Positions 4,707-10,648 of a stretch of 10,648 bases of DNA are shown one piece after another; positions within the stretch are counted from its first letter, which is position 1, and the number at the start of each line of letters is the position of its first letter. The notes below the pieces were generated by a model, which searched no databases, was not told where the DNA came from, and saw only the letters and a list, made by a program, of their open reading frames with translations. A program made the translations under genes and the position numbers. The DNA comes from JAPUDQ01 sp964462335 (GTDB lineage Bacteria > Patescibacteriota > Saccharimonadia > Saccharimonadales > Saccharimonadaceae). The DNA is taken from the NCBI GenBank assembly GCA_964462335.1, contig CAYWYG010000027.1, positions 1 through 10,648 on the forward strand, given 5' to 3'.

Positions 4707-5453
4707 TCAGAGTTTGACCAGGTGAAATTCACCTGGTTTTTCATCTGTCAGAGAAAAGTTACCAAATGAAATGCGGTGGAGTGCGGTGACGGTGTAACCT
4801 AAGCTGGCGAAGGTCCGGCGGATTTGGCGGTTGCGACCCTCGGACATGCGTACTTCGTACGCATGAGTGGCGTTTGGAATATAGCTATTAGCTATTGGCA
4901 ATTGTTTCTTGCCATCTTCCACTTGCCATCTTCCACTTGCCATTTCTCGTCGTGTGACCACAAATCGAGAAACTCCATCGTCAAGTGTGATTCCATGATC
5001 GCTGATCATCTGCATATGCAACGGCGCCAGTACGTGATCAAGTGCGACATGATAGACTTTGGTCTTGGTGAATTTAGGGTGGGTCATCTGATGAGCGAAA
5101 TCACCATCGTCGGTCAGCAGGAGCAGCCCCGAGCTATCACGGTCGAGACGGCCGACCGGTTTGAGTGCATGATACTCTGACGGCAAGAGTGAATAAATCG
5201 TCGGTGCGTTCCCTTGGGCGCGGCGCGAGCAGACATAGCCGACAGGTTTGTTAAGGAGTATGTAGGTGTAGTTTGCTCGTGCCGTTAGTTTCGCGCCATC
5301 GAGGGTGACGATATCTGTCGGTTGCACCTGTGAGCCAAGCTTCGCAATGGCGGCATTTATCTTCACCCTGCCCTGCTCGATCGCCGTATCAGCTTCACGC
5401 CGACTCAAGCCAGCGTGATGGGCAATAAATTTGTTGAGGCGAATAGAATCCAC
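4707..5453 (-). CDS. rluB: RluB/RsuA-type rRNA pseudouridine synthase with an insertion
   Basis: Converts a uridine in rRNA to pseudouridine. An N-terminal S4 RNA-binding domain (about 3-50, RLNKFIAHHAGLSRREA) precedes the RsuA/RluB/E/F catalytic domain with GRLDRDSSGLLLLTDDG (101-117, catalytic Asp104), KVYHVAL (132-138) and EGRNRQIRR (205-213). The start is GTG 5453, giving MDSIRLNKFI. A TATACT box 7 nt upstream would make a leaderless message, although no -35 is visible and the gene may simply be co-transcribed with the regulator 15 bp upstream. Residues about 171-194 (MASGRWQVED onward) interrupt the usual short stretch before the EGRNRQ motif and are encoded by tandem repeats. RluB and related subfamilies are hard to separate, so the symbol is tentative. 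Confidence 0.85.
   Translation of the reverse strand: MDSIRLNKFIAHHAGLSRREADTAIEQGRVKINAAIAKLGSQVQPTDIVTLDGAKLTARANYTYILLNKPVGYVCSRRAQGNAPTIYSLLPSEYHALKPVGRLDRDSSGLLLLTDDGDFAHQMTHPKFTKTKVYHVALDHVLAPLHMQMISDHGITLDDGVSRFVVTRREMASGRWQVEDGKKQLPIANSYIPNATHAYEVRMSEGRNRQIRRTFASLGYTVTALHRISFGNFSLTDEKPGEFHLVKL
4717..4741 (+). terminator. Rho-independent terminator of the 80-residue gene
   Basis: ACCAGGTGAA / TTCACCTGGT is a 10-bp perfect inverted repeat with a single central A (in practice a shorter stem with a small loop), running into TTTTT (4737-4741). It lies inside the last codons of the convergent rluB gene. On the minus strand no U-run follows, so it acts for the plus-strand unit. Confidence 0.8.
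4882..4943. repeat. Tandem repeats inside rluB
   Basis: The 14-bp unit TTGCCATCTTCCAC occurs at 4909-4922 and 4923-4936 with a partial third copy (4937-4943). Next to it, TAGCTAT is repeated at 4882-4888 and 4889-4895. Together they encode the 24-residue insertion in the pseudouridine synthase. Neither unit length is a multiple of three, so copy-number change would break the frame. Confidence 0.8.
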
Positions 5454-5468
5454 GATCTCTAGTATACG

Positions 5469-6449
5469 CTATGCGGTCGGCGTGGCGGCGGGTGGTGCGG
5501 TATCGGCGACAGGGGCTGAGGCTGGCTCTGGAGTAGTCGGACTGCCAGGTGTACTATCTGATGACTCGGTTGCAGTGCCGCTAATTGCGCCGCTTGCGTC
5601 GACGCTCACTGTAGGGATGTTCCCGACGGGAGTCGGTTCAGGCAACGAGATGGGTTGAAAATCGGCGATCTGTTGATCGATTTGTGCCGCCGTCTGTACT
5701 GGCGGTGGGGTCGAGGGAGTGACTGGGGCTGCATCAAGTGCGAGACCTGATTCTTTGGCAATTTCTTTATTAACCAACTCATCGATGTTGATCTGGCTTG
5801 CGGAGGGATCATTGAGGGGCGAAATAACCTTTGCGCGAGCTTGGGGTGGTTTTGCAACAGGCGCCGGCGCGATCGGGGGGACTGGCAATGCCATTGAACC
5901 AGGCACTGGAGCAGTTGATCCTGCGGCTGGTGGTACGACCGGTTGGGGGGGTGTGGGCACGGGTGGTACAACTGCCTGTTGAGGTAATGGGCTGGGAACC
6001 GCAGGAGGGGTTTGGGGTAATGTCGACATAGGTATTGATGGTGCAGCAACCGGTGCGGGTGGTGTTGTCGACGCAGCCGGTGCATCTTCGAGCACTTCAT
6101 GGACGACTCTCACGACATCTTCGATACCAACCTGTGATTTGACGAGATATCGATCGGCGCCAAGCTGCTCGCCGCGCTGACGCTGGTCTTCAGAAGACAG
6201 AGCCGTCATCATAATGACACGAATATTTTTGGTTTCGGTAGTCGATCGTAAGATGTCGAGGAGATCAAAACCGCTGATCTTGGGCATCATCACATCACTA
6301 ATGATAAGTTGGGGTCGTTCTTTGATAGCCATCGCGAGGGCTTCCTCACCATCACCGGCTGATACGATGTCATATCCTTCGGCGAGCAGACGTACTCCGT
6401 AAATTTCACGTAGGCTTTTGTCGTCTTCGACAAGCATAATTTTTGTCAT
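5469..6449 (-). CDS. Response regulator with a proline-rich tail and no output domain
   Basis: Receiver domain over about 120 residues: acidic pair E11-D12-D13, phospho-acceptor D55 in LIISDVMMPK, T85 in MMTA and K107 in YLVKS (numbered from a GTG at 6458). I place the start at ATG 6449 (MTKIMLVEDD), the usual receiver N-terminus. The GTG would add three residues. The remaining 200 residues contain no helix-turn-helix or enzymatic domain that I recognise. About 130-205 is dense in Pro, Ala and Val, about 210-240 holds a possible amphipathic helix (INIDELVNKEIAKESG), and the end is Pro/Thr/Ser/Ala-rich. The histidine kinase lies directly upstream on the same strand (45 bp), so this is its likely partner. 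Output may be by protein-protein contact. Confidence 0.85.
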   Translation of the reverse strand: MTKIMLVEDDKSLREIYGVRLLAEGYDIVSAGDGEEALAMAIKERPQLIISDVMMPKISGFDLLDILRSTTETKNIRVIMMTALSSEDQRQRGEQLGADRYLVKSQVGIEDVVRVVHEVLEDAPAASTTPPAPVAAPSIPMSTLPQTPPAVPSPLPQQAVVPPVPTPPQPVVPPAAGSTAPVPGSMALPVPPIAPAPVAKPPQARAKVISPLNDPSASQINIDELVNKEIAKESGLALDAAPVTPSTPPPVQTAAQIDQQIADFQPISLPEPTPVGNIPTVSVDASGAISGTATESSDSTPGSPTTPEPASAPVADTAPPAATPTA

Positions 6450-6459
6450 ATCACCCACT

Positions 6460-6465
6460 ACTATA
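6460..6465 (-). promoter_or_regulatory. Possible -10 box of the response regulator gene
   Basis: TATAGT (5 of 6 to consensus) on the minus strand lies 10 nt before ATG 6449, in the 45-bp gap after the kinase. No good -35 is visible. It may give separate expression of the regulator, or mean nothing. Confidence 0.25.
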
Positions 6466-6494
6466 CTGATATGCTATGAAAAAATCTATAGTGG

Positions 6495-8297
6495 TTATGT
6501 CGTTGGTGGTGTTTCAGTCGTCGCAGAGGGCTGGGGTGGCGGCGTAGATTCTGTTGTCTGATATGGGGTAGATACGGTGTCAGATTGGGCGGGGGGTGTC
6601 GGAGATTTTTGCGGTGCTAATTGCGGCTGGGTAGCCGGAACATCACTGCTTGCAACGCGTGAAAGTTCAACGAAGAACATACTTCCTTTGCCATAGTCAC
6701 TCTCGACCCATATACGGCCGTCCATTGCTTCAACAAGTCGTCGACAGAGGTAAAGCCCAAGCCCGGTCCCGCCGATCTCTCGCGTATCGGTGTTGTCGAC
6801 GCGGTAGAACTTCTGGAATAGGTGGGGGATGTCTTCTTTGGGGATACCTATACCACTATCAACGATACTGACGATCACATGACTCTCGTCACCTGAGACA
6901 TCGACGGCTATCTTGCCGCCTGCCTTGGTGTATTTTATTGCATTTTCGATCAGGTTGCTGAGAACCTCGCGGTAGTGACTCTGGTCGGCACGCACATAAT
7001 ATACTGGGGTGACTGAGGCGCCAGTACCTGCATGATTTGCATCAGGAGTGTACGTCAGTGTAAGCTGCTTGCCGATTGCAGTAGCGGTAAGCCCTGTGAC
7101 GACATCGCGAACAAATGAAATAACGTCGATCATCACAGGGTTATTGCCGAGGCGTCCGTCTTCGGCTTTGCTCACATCGAGTAAATCTTGGAAAAGGTGT
7201 CCAAGATGCTGGGCGGATTCGTGTGCTTTGGTGAGGAAGCCTCGAGCCTTGTCATCGATTGTGGCCGTCGCGGGGTTGAGCGCTAGGCCGATGTAGCCCT
7301 CGATAGCAGCCACGGGGGTACGCATCTCGTGGCTCGCCGTACTGATAAACTCCGCCTTTTGACGGTTCTCGACGACGTCGCCTGTGATATCACGAAACAC
7401 GATGATGGCGCCCGTACCGGTCTGGCCGACCGGAGAGATGAGGAGTGAAATGATCATCTTTTTGCCGGTGCTGGTCGCGAGGCTAAGATCGTTTCGTGTG
7501 ACGGATTTGGCACCTTTTAAGACTGCCTGTACGGGATCCGTATCATCAGTGAGCGTCTGATCTTTGTTGTCGAAAAGTTTGAACACCGATCGGTAGTCGA
7601 GCTCCATTGCGTCTTGCTTGCCCCACCCCATAATATTTTGCGCAGCGGGGTTGATCAGCTGTATCGTACCATGCCCATCGATCGCGATCACTCCATCGGC
7701 GATACCGTTGATCACGATCTCGGATTTATTGGCAACTTGGTTGAGCTCTCTTGCAAGCGCAGTATATGCCTGGCTTCCCTTGTCCTCCTCGTGGCTGCGT
7801 TGTCGCCAGACAATAAAACTAATAAGCAGCGGTATCACATATCCGAGTATGAGTGTAATCGCGTCGACGTCGGCGTGAGCTGTCACCATAAGGTAGGTGA
7901 TATAGGCCGCATCGCACACTACAATGACGCCAAATCCGATAGCGCCATATAACCCAGCAAATAGACTTAAGACCATCCAGAGCCCGACAAATGGCGAGTG
8001 GATGCGGTCGGTCGTGAGGATCGTGAGTGCAATAGTAGTGAGCATCATCACAAAACTCGCGAAGCTGGACCATTTGACGATATGTGGTTTCTTCAGTACA
8101 ACGATGCACAACAGGCTAAAGATAAATGTTGATGCAGCAGCGATGACAGCCGTAGGCGAGATGAGTGAACTTGTGACAGGAGAGAGTGATGAGTCGATTA
8201 GGCCGATACCCCATATACCCATGACGACGAGTGACATCACGAGCACTATCTCGCTAATACGGCGATACCAAAATTCGCGTACAGTTGCCGGTGTCAC
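6495..8297 (-). CDS. Six-TM PAS sensor histidine kinase
   Basis: Membrane two-component kinase of 600 residues. About six hydrophobic segments fill residues 16-165 with only short loops, so the stimulus is probably sensed in or at the membrane. A PAS domain follows (about 188-305, IVINGIADGVIAIDGHG), then HisKA with the H-box FISTASHEMRTP (phospho-acceptor H323), then HATPase_c with the N-box NLIENAIKYT (N452), G1 DSGIGIP (480-486), F-box FQKFYR (494-499) and G2 GGTGLGL (509-515). All catalytic motifs are intact. After residue 550 comes a 50-residue Pro/Thr/Ser/Gln-rich tail, similar in make-up to the tail of the adjacent regulator. The start is GTG 8297 without a clear ribosome site, so a later start is possible. 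An 86-bp gap separates it from the glycosyltransferase gene. Confidence 0.92.
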   Translation of the reverse strand: MTPATVREFWYRRISEIVLVMSLVVMGIWGIGLIDSSLSPVTSSLISPTAVIAAASTFIFSLLCIVVLKKPHIVKWSSFASFVMMLTTIALTILTTDRIHSPFVGLWMVLSLFAGLYGAIGFGVIVVCDAAYITYLMVTAHADVDAITLILGYVIPLLISFIVWRQRSHEEDKGSQAYTALARELNQVANKSEIVINGIADGVIAIDGHGTIQLINPAAQNIMGWGKQDAMELDYRSVFKLFDNKDQTLTDDTDPVQAVLKGAKSVTRNDLSLATSTGKKMIISLLISPVGQTGTGAIIVFRDITGDVVENRQKAEFISTASHEMRTPVAAIEGYIGLALNPATATIDDKARGFLTKAHESAQHLGHLFQDLLDVSKAEDGRLGNNPVMIDVISFVRDVVTGLTATAIGKQLTLTYTPDANHAGTGASVTPVYYVRADQSHYREVLSNLIENAIKYTKAGGKIAVDVSGDESHVIVSIVDSGIGIPKEDIPHLFQKFYRVDNTDTREIGGTGLGLYLCRRLVEAMDGRIWVESDYGKGSMFFVELSRVASSDVPATQPQLAPQKSPTPPAQSDTVSTPYQTTESTPPPQPSATTETPPTT

Positions 8298-8383
8298 TGC
8301 GTGGATGCCTACCCTCTTATGGTTATGCCACTATTATGCGGTAGGCCGGCTAGTTTCCGCAAGGTCTCAGTAACGCAAAAAGG

Positions 8384-9688
8384 CTATCCAGTAGTTGTTT
8401 TGCCACCATGGCGCGTTGGTGATACCCAAGTGGTGTGTTGATTGCGGATACTACCTCGTAGTGTATGGCTGCGGAGAAATGCTTTGACAAGTGCATAGTA
8501 TTCGGCCCACGATAAGACGTACATGACAAAATACATCGGGGGCGCGAAGTAGATGAGCCGCAATTGTTCACGAAGGCTCAGATGTGAGGAGGCAATGACA
8601 TTTGCACACGTGTAGAGCGTAATCACGATCAGCGCCGTCACGATAGTGGTCGTATCACCAAAGGCTATGACAAGATAGAAAAACCATACAATGATAAGTG
8701 GCTCAATGAAAAACATCAAGTCTTGCAAAAGTGAGTACGGCAACGTGAACCAACTGAGGCGTTTGCGATGGTTGGGCTGTCGGGAGAAAAACAAACTAAG
8801 ATGTTTGATAAAAGTTTGGGAGCGGCCAAATTTCCAGCGGTAACGTTGGGTCATGAGTTCTTTTAGCGAATGAGCAGGTTCGGTGTAGACGACACTATCG
8901 TAGGCGTAGCCAATGCGCTGTGATCGTGTTTTGTGAACCAAAATCTTCATCGTAAGGTCGATATCTTCGGTCATAGTGTTGGTGTCATAAAACTCAACAC
9001 TACGGAGCGTGTCCATCCGAAACATCGAGCCGATGCCGCCAACAATGTATTCAATGTCAAGCAATGATTGTCCGCGCTTCATCTGATAGCACACAATGTA
9101 TTCGAGCCGCTGGGCGAGTGCGAGCAATGTGCCGTCCTCGACAATATTGACGTTGCTGGAGAGCGCGACGATGTGCTCATCACGAAAATGCTGAGTCGCG
9201 TTAAAAATAGCGTCAGGGCTGAGTGACGAATCAGCATCAAGACACATGACAAGGGGCGATGTGACGTGGTGTTGAAGCGCATAGTTGAGTGCTGAGGCTT
9301 TGCCTTGGTTGGGGCGGTCAATGAGCTCGACAGAGGGCAGACGATGACAGCGACCAATTTTTTGCAACGTTTGCAAGGCATCGATCAGTTGATGCGAGAT
9401 ACTGACAGTATTGTCTTTCGAGCCATCACTGACGATGATAAGCTTGAGTTTCTCGGCAGGATACGAGCTGAAAATTACTGATTGAGCAGAGTGTTGGATA
9501 GTTTGCTCTTCGTTGTAGGCGGGGATAAGCACCGTCACCTCTGGTAGGTATGGTTCTGGATTAGCGGCTTTACGTCTCGCCAACGAAATTGCGTACAAAT
9601 CACTACTCACCAGGTATACTGCCATGCGAACAAGGTTCGTCAAGCTAAGACCGACAATGGTATACAAAATAATCGTCTCGAACGTCAT
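8384..9688 (-). CDS. Membrane GT2 glycosyltransferase (PgaC/hyaluronan synthase-like)
   Basis: Processive-type family 2 glycosyltransferase, expected to use a UDP-sugar on the inner face of the membrane to build or extend an envelope polysaccharide. N-terminal TM at about 5-27; GT-A domain with VTVLIPAYNE (51-60), SDGS (D88), DAD (151-153), TED (240-242) and QRYRW (281-285), the full set of BcsA/PgaC/HAS-like motifs; then about three or four C-terminal TM segments (315-400). Length 434 is usual for poly-N-acetylglucosamine synthase-like enzymes. There is no PilZ domain. Its ATG overlaps the TGA of the sortase gene (ATGA), so the two are probably translationally coupled. The sugar and product cannot be read from the sequence. 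Confidence 0.9.
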   Translation of the reverse strand: MTFETIILYTIVGLSLTNLVRMAVYLVSSDLYAISLARRKAANPEPYLPEVTVLIPAYNEEQTIQHSAQSVIFSSYPAEKLKLIIVSDGSKDNTVSISHQLIDALQTLQKIGRCHRLPSVELIDRPNQGKASALNYALQHHVTSPLVMCLDADSSLSPDAIFNATQHFRDEHIVALSSNVNIVEDGTLLALAQRLEYIVCYQMKRGQSLLDIEYIVGGIGSMFRMDTLRSVEFYDTNTMTEDIDLTMKILVHKTRSQRIGYAYDSVVYTEPAHSLKELMTQRYRWKFGRSQTFIKHLSLFFSRQPNHRKRLSWFTLPYSLLQDLMFFIEPLIIVWFFYLVIAFGDTTTIVTALIVITLYTCANVIASSHLSLREQLRLIYFAPPMYFVMYVLSWAEYYALVKAFLRSHTLRGSIRNQHTTWVSPTRHGGKTTTG

Positions 9689-10287
9689 CTAGCGTCCTCG
9701 AGTGTGTAGTATTGGATGAGGCGTTTTTCAGCCCACAGACCAGTACATGTCATGAGAACAAGACCCTTTTTGTTAGGGATACCATTGATGGCAGCGATGT
9801 CAGTCGGGGCAACAATTCGTGATGAATCATAGCGGTACTCAAAGACATGATCGTCGATAGTCTCTATAATCGCTATGTCACCTTGTTTGACGCCACTCAG
9901 TGTCCCAAAGAGTTTTCGCGTCCAGTGAGCATATATAAACGTCCACCCTTGTTCTGTATTGGGGGTCGGTGATGTCACTGCATAATTCGCAGCAGTAGTG
10001 CTTACCTGCCAGCGATTTGTCGCGGCATCGATTGAGCCATTAACGACCGGTAGATCGATACCAACTGATGAAATAGTAATCGTCCGTGGCGCATCAGCAC
10101 GGATCACGAGCTTTTCGGGTACCGCCGCAGGTAGTGTAAGACGTTTTTTTAATTGCACTGTGTGAGATTGTGAAGCGCTAACACGCACGTAGTTCTCCCG
10201 TATGGGAACTGCAACCATCACGATAATTACCGCATAAAACGGTAACACCTTCACCCAGAGCGGCAACGAAGTATACATGGGTGACAT
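9685..10287 (-). CDS. Sortase (class D/E-like transpeptidase)
   Basis: Membrane-anchored cysteine transpeptidase that cleaves LPXTG-type signals and joins the protein to a surface amine. One N-terminal TM (about 12-29) is followed by an extracytoplasmic beta-barrel domain. The catalytic triad is visible: H121 in TFIYAHW, C181 in VLMTCTGLW and R189 in AEKRLIQY. The motif TCTGLWAEKRL lacks the proline common in TLxTC-P class D/E enzymes, and Trp follows the His where many have Arg, so class assignment is loose. The ATG 10287 start gives MSPMYTSLPL; a second ATG at 10278 is possible. The gene lies 35 bp after the LPNTG mini-protein, its probable substrate, and overlaps the glycosyltransferase start by 4 bp. 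Confidence 0.9.
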   Translation of the reverse strand: MSPMYTSLPLWVKVLPFYAVIIVMVAVPIRENYVRVSASQSHTVQLKKRLTLPAAVPEKLVIRADAPRTITISSVGIDLPVVNGSIDAATNRWQVSTTAANYAVTSPTPNTEQGWTFIYAHWTRKLFGTLSGVKQGDIAIIETIDDHVFEYRYDSSRIVAPTDIAAINGIPNKKGLVLMTCTGLWAEKRLIQYYTLEDAR

Positions 10288-10322
10288 AGTCGCTTCAACT
10301 ACCTGTCCTCAACGCAATCCAA

Positions 10323-10532
10323 CTATTTTGCGTAGTACTTGACGATTAGCCGACTCGCTATCATGCTTGTGAGCACGACAACACCTACGGCAATCGTGAC
10401 CATGCTAAGAATTGTGATTAGCACATTGTTGCCAGTATTTGGCAATACTGCGGCACCAGCTAAAACTGCTGCCGTCGATCCAACACCGACAGTAGTAGTA
10501 CTAGTACCAAGTACGTTTCCTTGACCTGTCAT
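10323..10532 (-). CDS. Mini LPNTG sortase-substrate protein
   Basis: A 69-residue protein that is almost only a sorting signal. The first 29 residues are small and polar to weakly hydrophobic (MTGQGNVLGTSTTTVG, then Ala/Val-rich). The sortase motif LPNTG is at 30-34, a hydrophobic segment runs from about 37 to 59, and a basic tail (RLIVKYYAK) ends it. This is the canonical LPXTG, TM, positive-tail order. No classical N-terminal signal peptide is present, so export would depend on the C-terminal TM inserting N-out. Cleavage after Thr33 would leave a 33-residue surface peptide. The start is supported by AAGGAG 9 nt upstream. The gene is first in the run with the sortase and glycosyltransferase. 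It could be a linker or cap subunit or a remnant of a larger surface protein. Confidence 0.82.
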   Translation of the reverse strand: MTGQGNVLGTSTTTVGVGSTAAVLAGAAVLPNTGNNVLITILSMVTIAVGVVVLTSMIASRLIVKYYAK

Positions 10533-10541
10533 GTCCTCTTA

Positions 10542-10547
10542 CTCCTT
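10542..10547 (-). promoter_or_regulatory. Shine-Dalgarno of the LPNTG gene
   Basis: AAGGAG on the minus strand lies 9 nt before the ATG at 10532. It is one of few clear ribosome sites in the window and sets the start of the mini-protein. Confidence 0.6.
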
Positions 10548-10606
10548 AATTGCGGGTAACGTGTTATTAGTATTAACTCGACGCCCCCTATAAAATTAAC
10601 TTATAC

Positions 10607-10637
10607 ATTATAATATATATATAAATCGATATGTCAA
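10607..10637 (-). promoter_or_regulatory. Possible promoter of the LPNTG-sortase-GT2 operon
   Basis: TTGACA (10637-10632) and TATAAT (10612-10607) are both perfect hexamers but are 19 bp apart, which is longer than ideal. The surrounding DNA is a run of TA repeats, so other -10 choices exist. It would give a leader of about 68 nt before the ATG at 10532. Confidence 0.5.
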
Positions 10638-10648
10638 TAGATTTGCAG

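Noticed and set aside
7924..8373. Plus-strand open frame of 149 codons opposite the kinase N-terminus
   Set aside because: It overlaps the TM region of an intact kinase in antisense. It has no Shine-Dalgarno or promoter, and its residues look like a reverse-strand shadow.
8298..8383. Promoter or terminator between the glycosyltransferase and the kinase
   Set aside because: A TTGCGG with CATAAT at 18 bp can be picked out on the minus strand, but both hexamers are weak. No clear hairpin with a T-run is present, so it was not listed.

Overview
The window reads as a gene-dense bacterial chromosome of about 50% G+C (estimated by eye) that uses the standard bacterial code, with TGA as a normal stop. 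The genes suggest a small-genome, Gram-positive-type cell, most likely Candidatus Saccharibacteria (TM7) or a close Patescibacteria relative. The reasons are a sortase beside a tiny LPNTG protein, an N-terminal VLGTSTTT stretch resembling surface proteins I recall from that radiation, housekeeping proteins with low-complexity insertions, and many start codons placed directly behind a -10 box. This placement is inference. No alignment was possible.

Region 1 (1-1947) is metal homeostasis and translation: a ZIP-family metal transporter (+) convergent with, and overlapping by 15 bp, a Fur/Zur-family regulator (-), then peptidyl-tRNA hydrolase (-). Region 2 (1960-2931) is a two-gene plus-strand cassette of unrecognised membrane proteins (172 and 57 residues). 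Both have strong Shine-Dalgarno sites, and the cassette ends in a long stem-loop and a rho-independent terminator. Region 3 (2930-4742) holds the ribosome-assembly GTPase Der (-), carrying a repeat- and palindrome-rich insertion in its first G domain. Der is divergent from an unrecognised 80-residue gene (+). The two have consensus promoters with overlapping -35 boxes, and the small gene has its own terminator.

Region 4 (4707-10532) is six genes all on the minus strand. In transcription order they are the mini LPNTG protein, a sortase, a membrane GT2 glycosyltransferase (sortase and GT2 overlap as ATGA), a six-TM PAS histidine kinase, a response regulator with a proline-rich tail and no recognisable output domain, and an RluB-type rRNA pseudouridine synthase with its own repeat-derived insertion. 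The first three form an envelope-assembly group. The kinase and regulator are a two-component pair that may sense envelope state.

No stretch over 300 bases lacks a gene. No tRNA, rRNA, CRISPR array, transposase or phage gene was seen. The most unusual points are the in-frame repeat insertions in two RNA/ribosome enzymes, the divergent overlapping promoters with apparently leaderless starts, the mini sortase substrate next to its sortase, and the output-less regulator.
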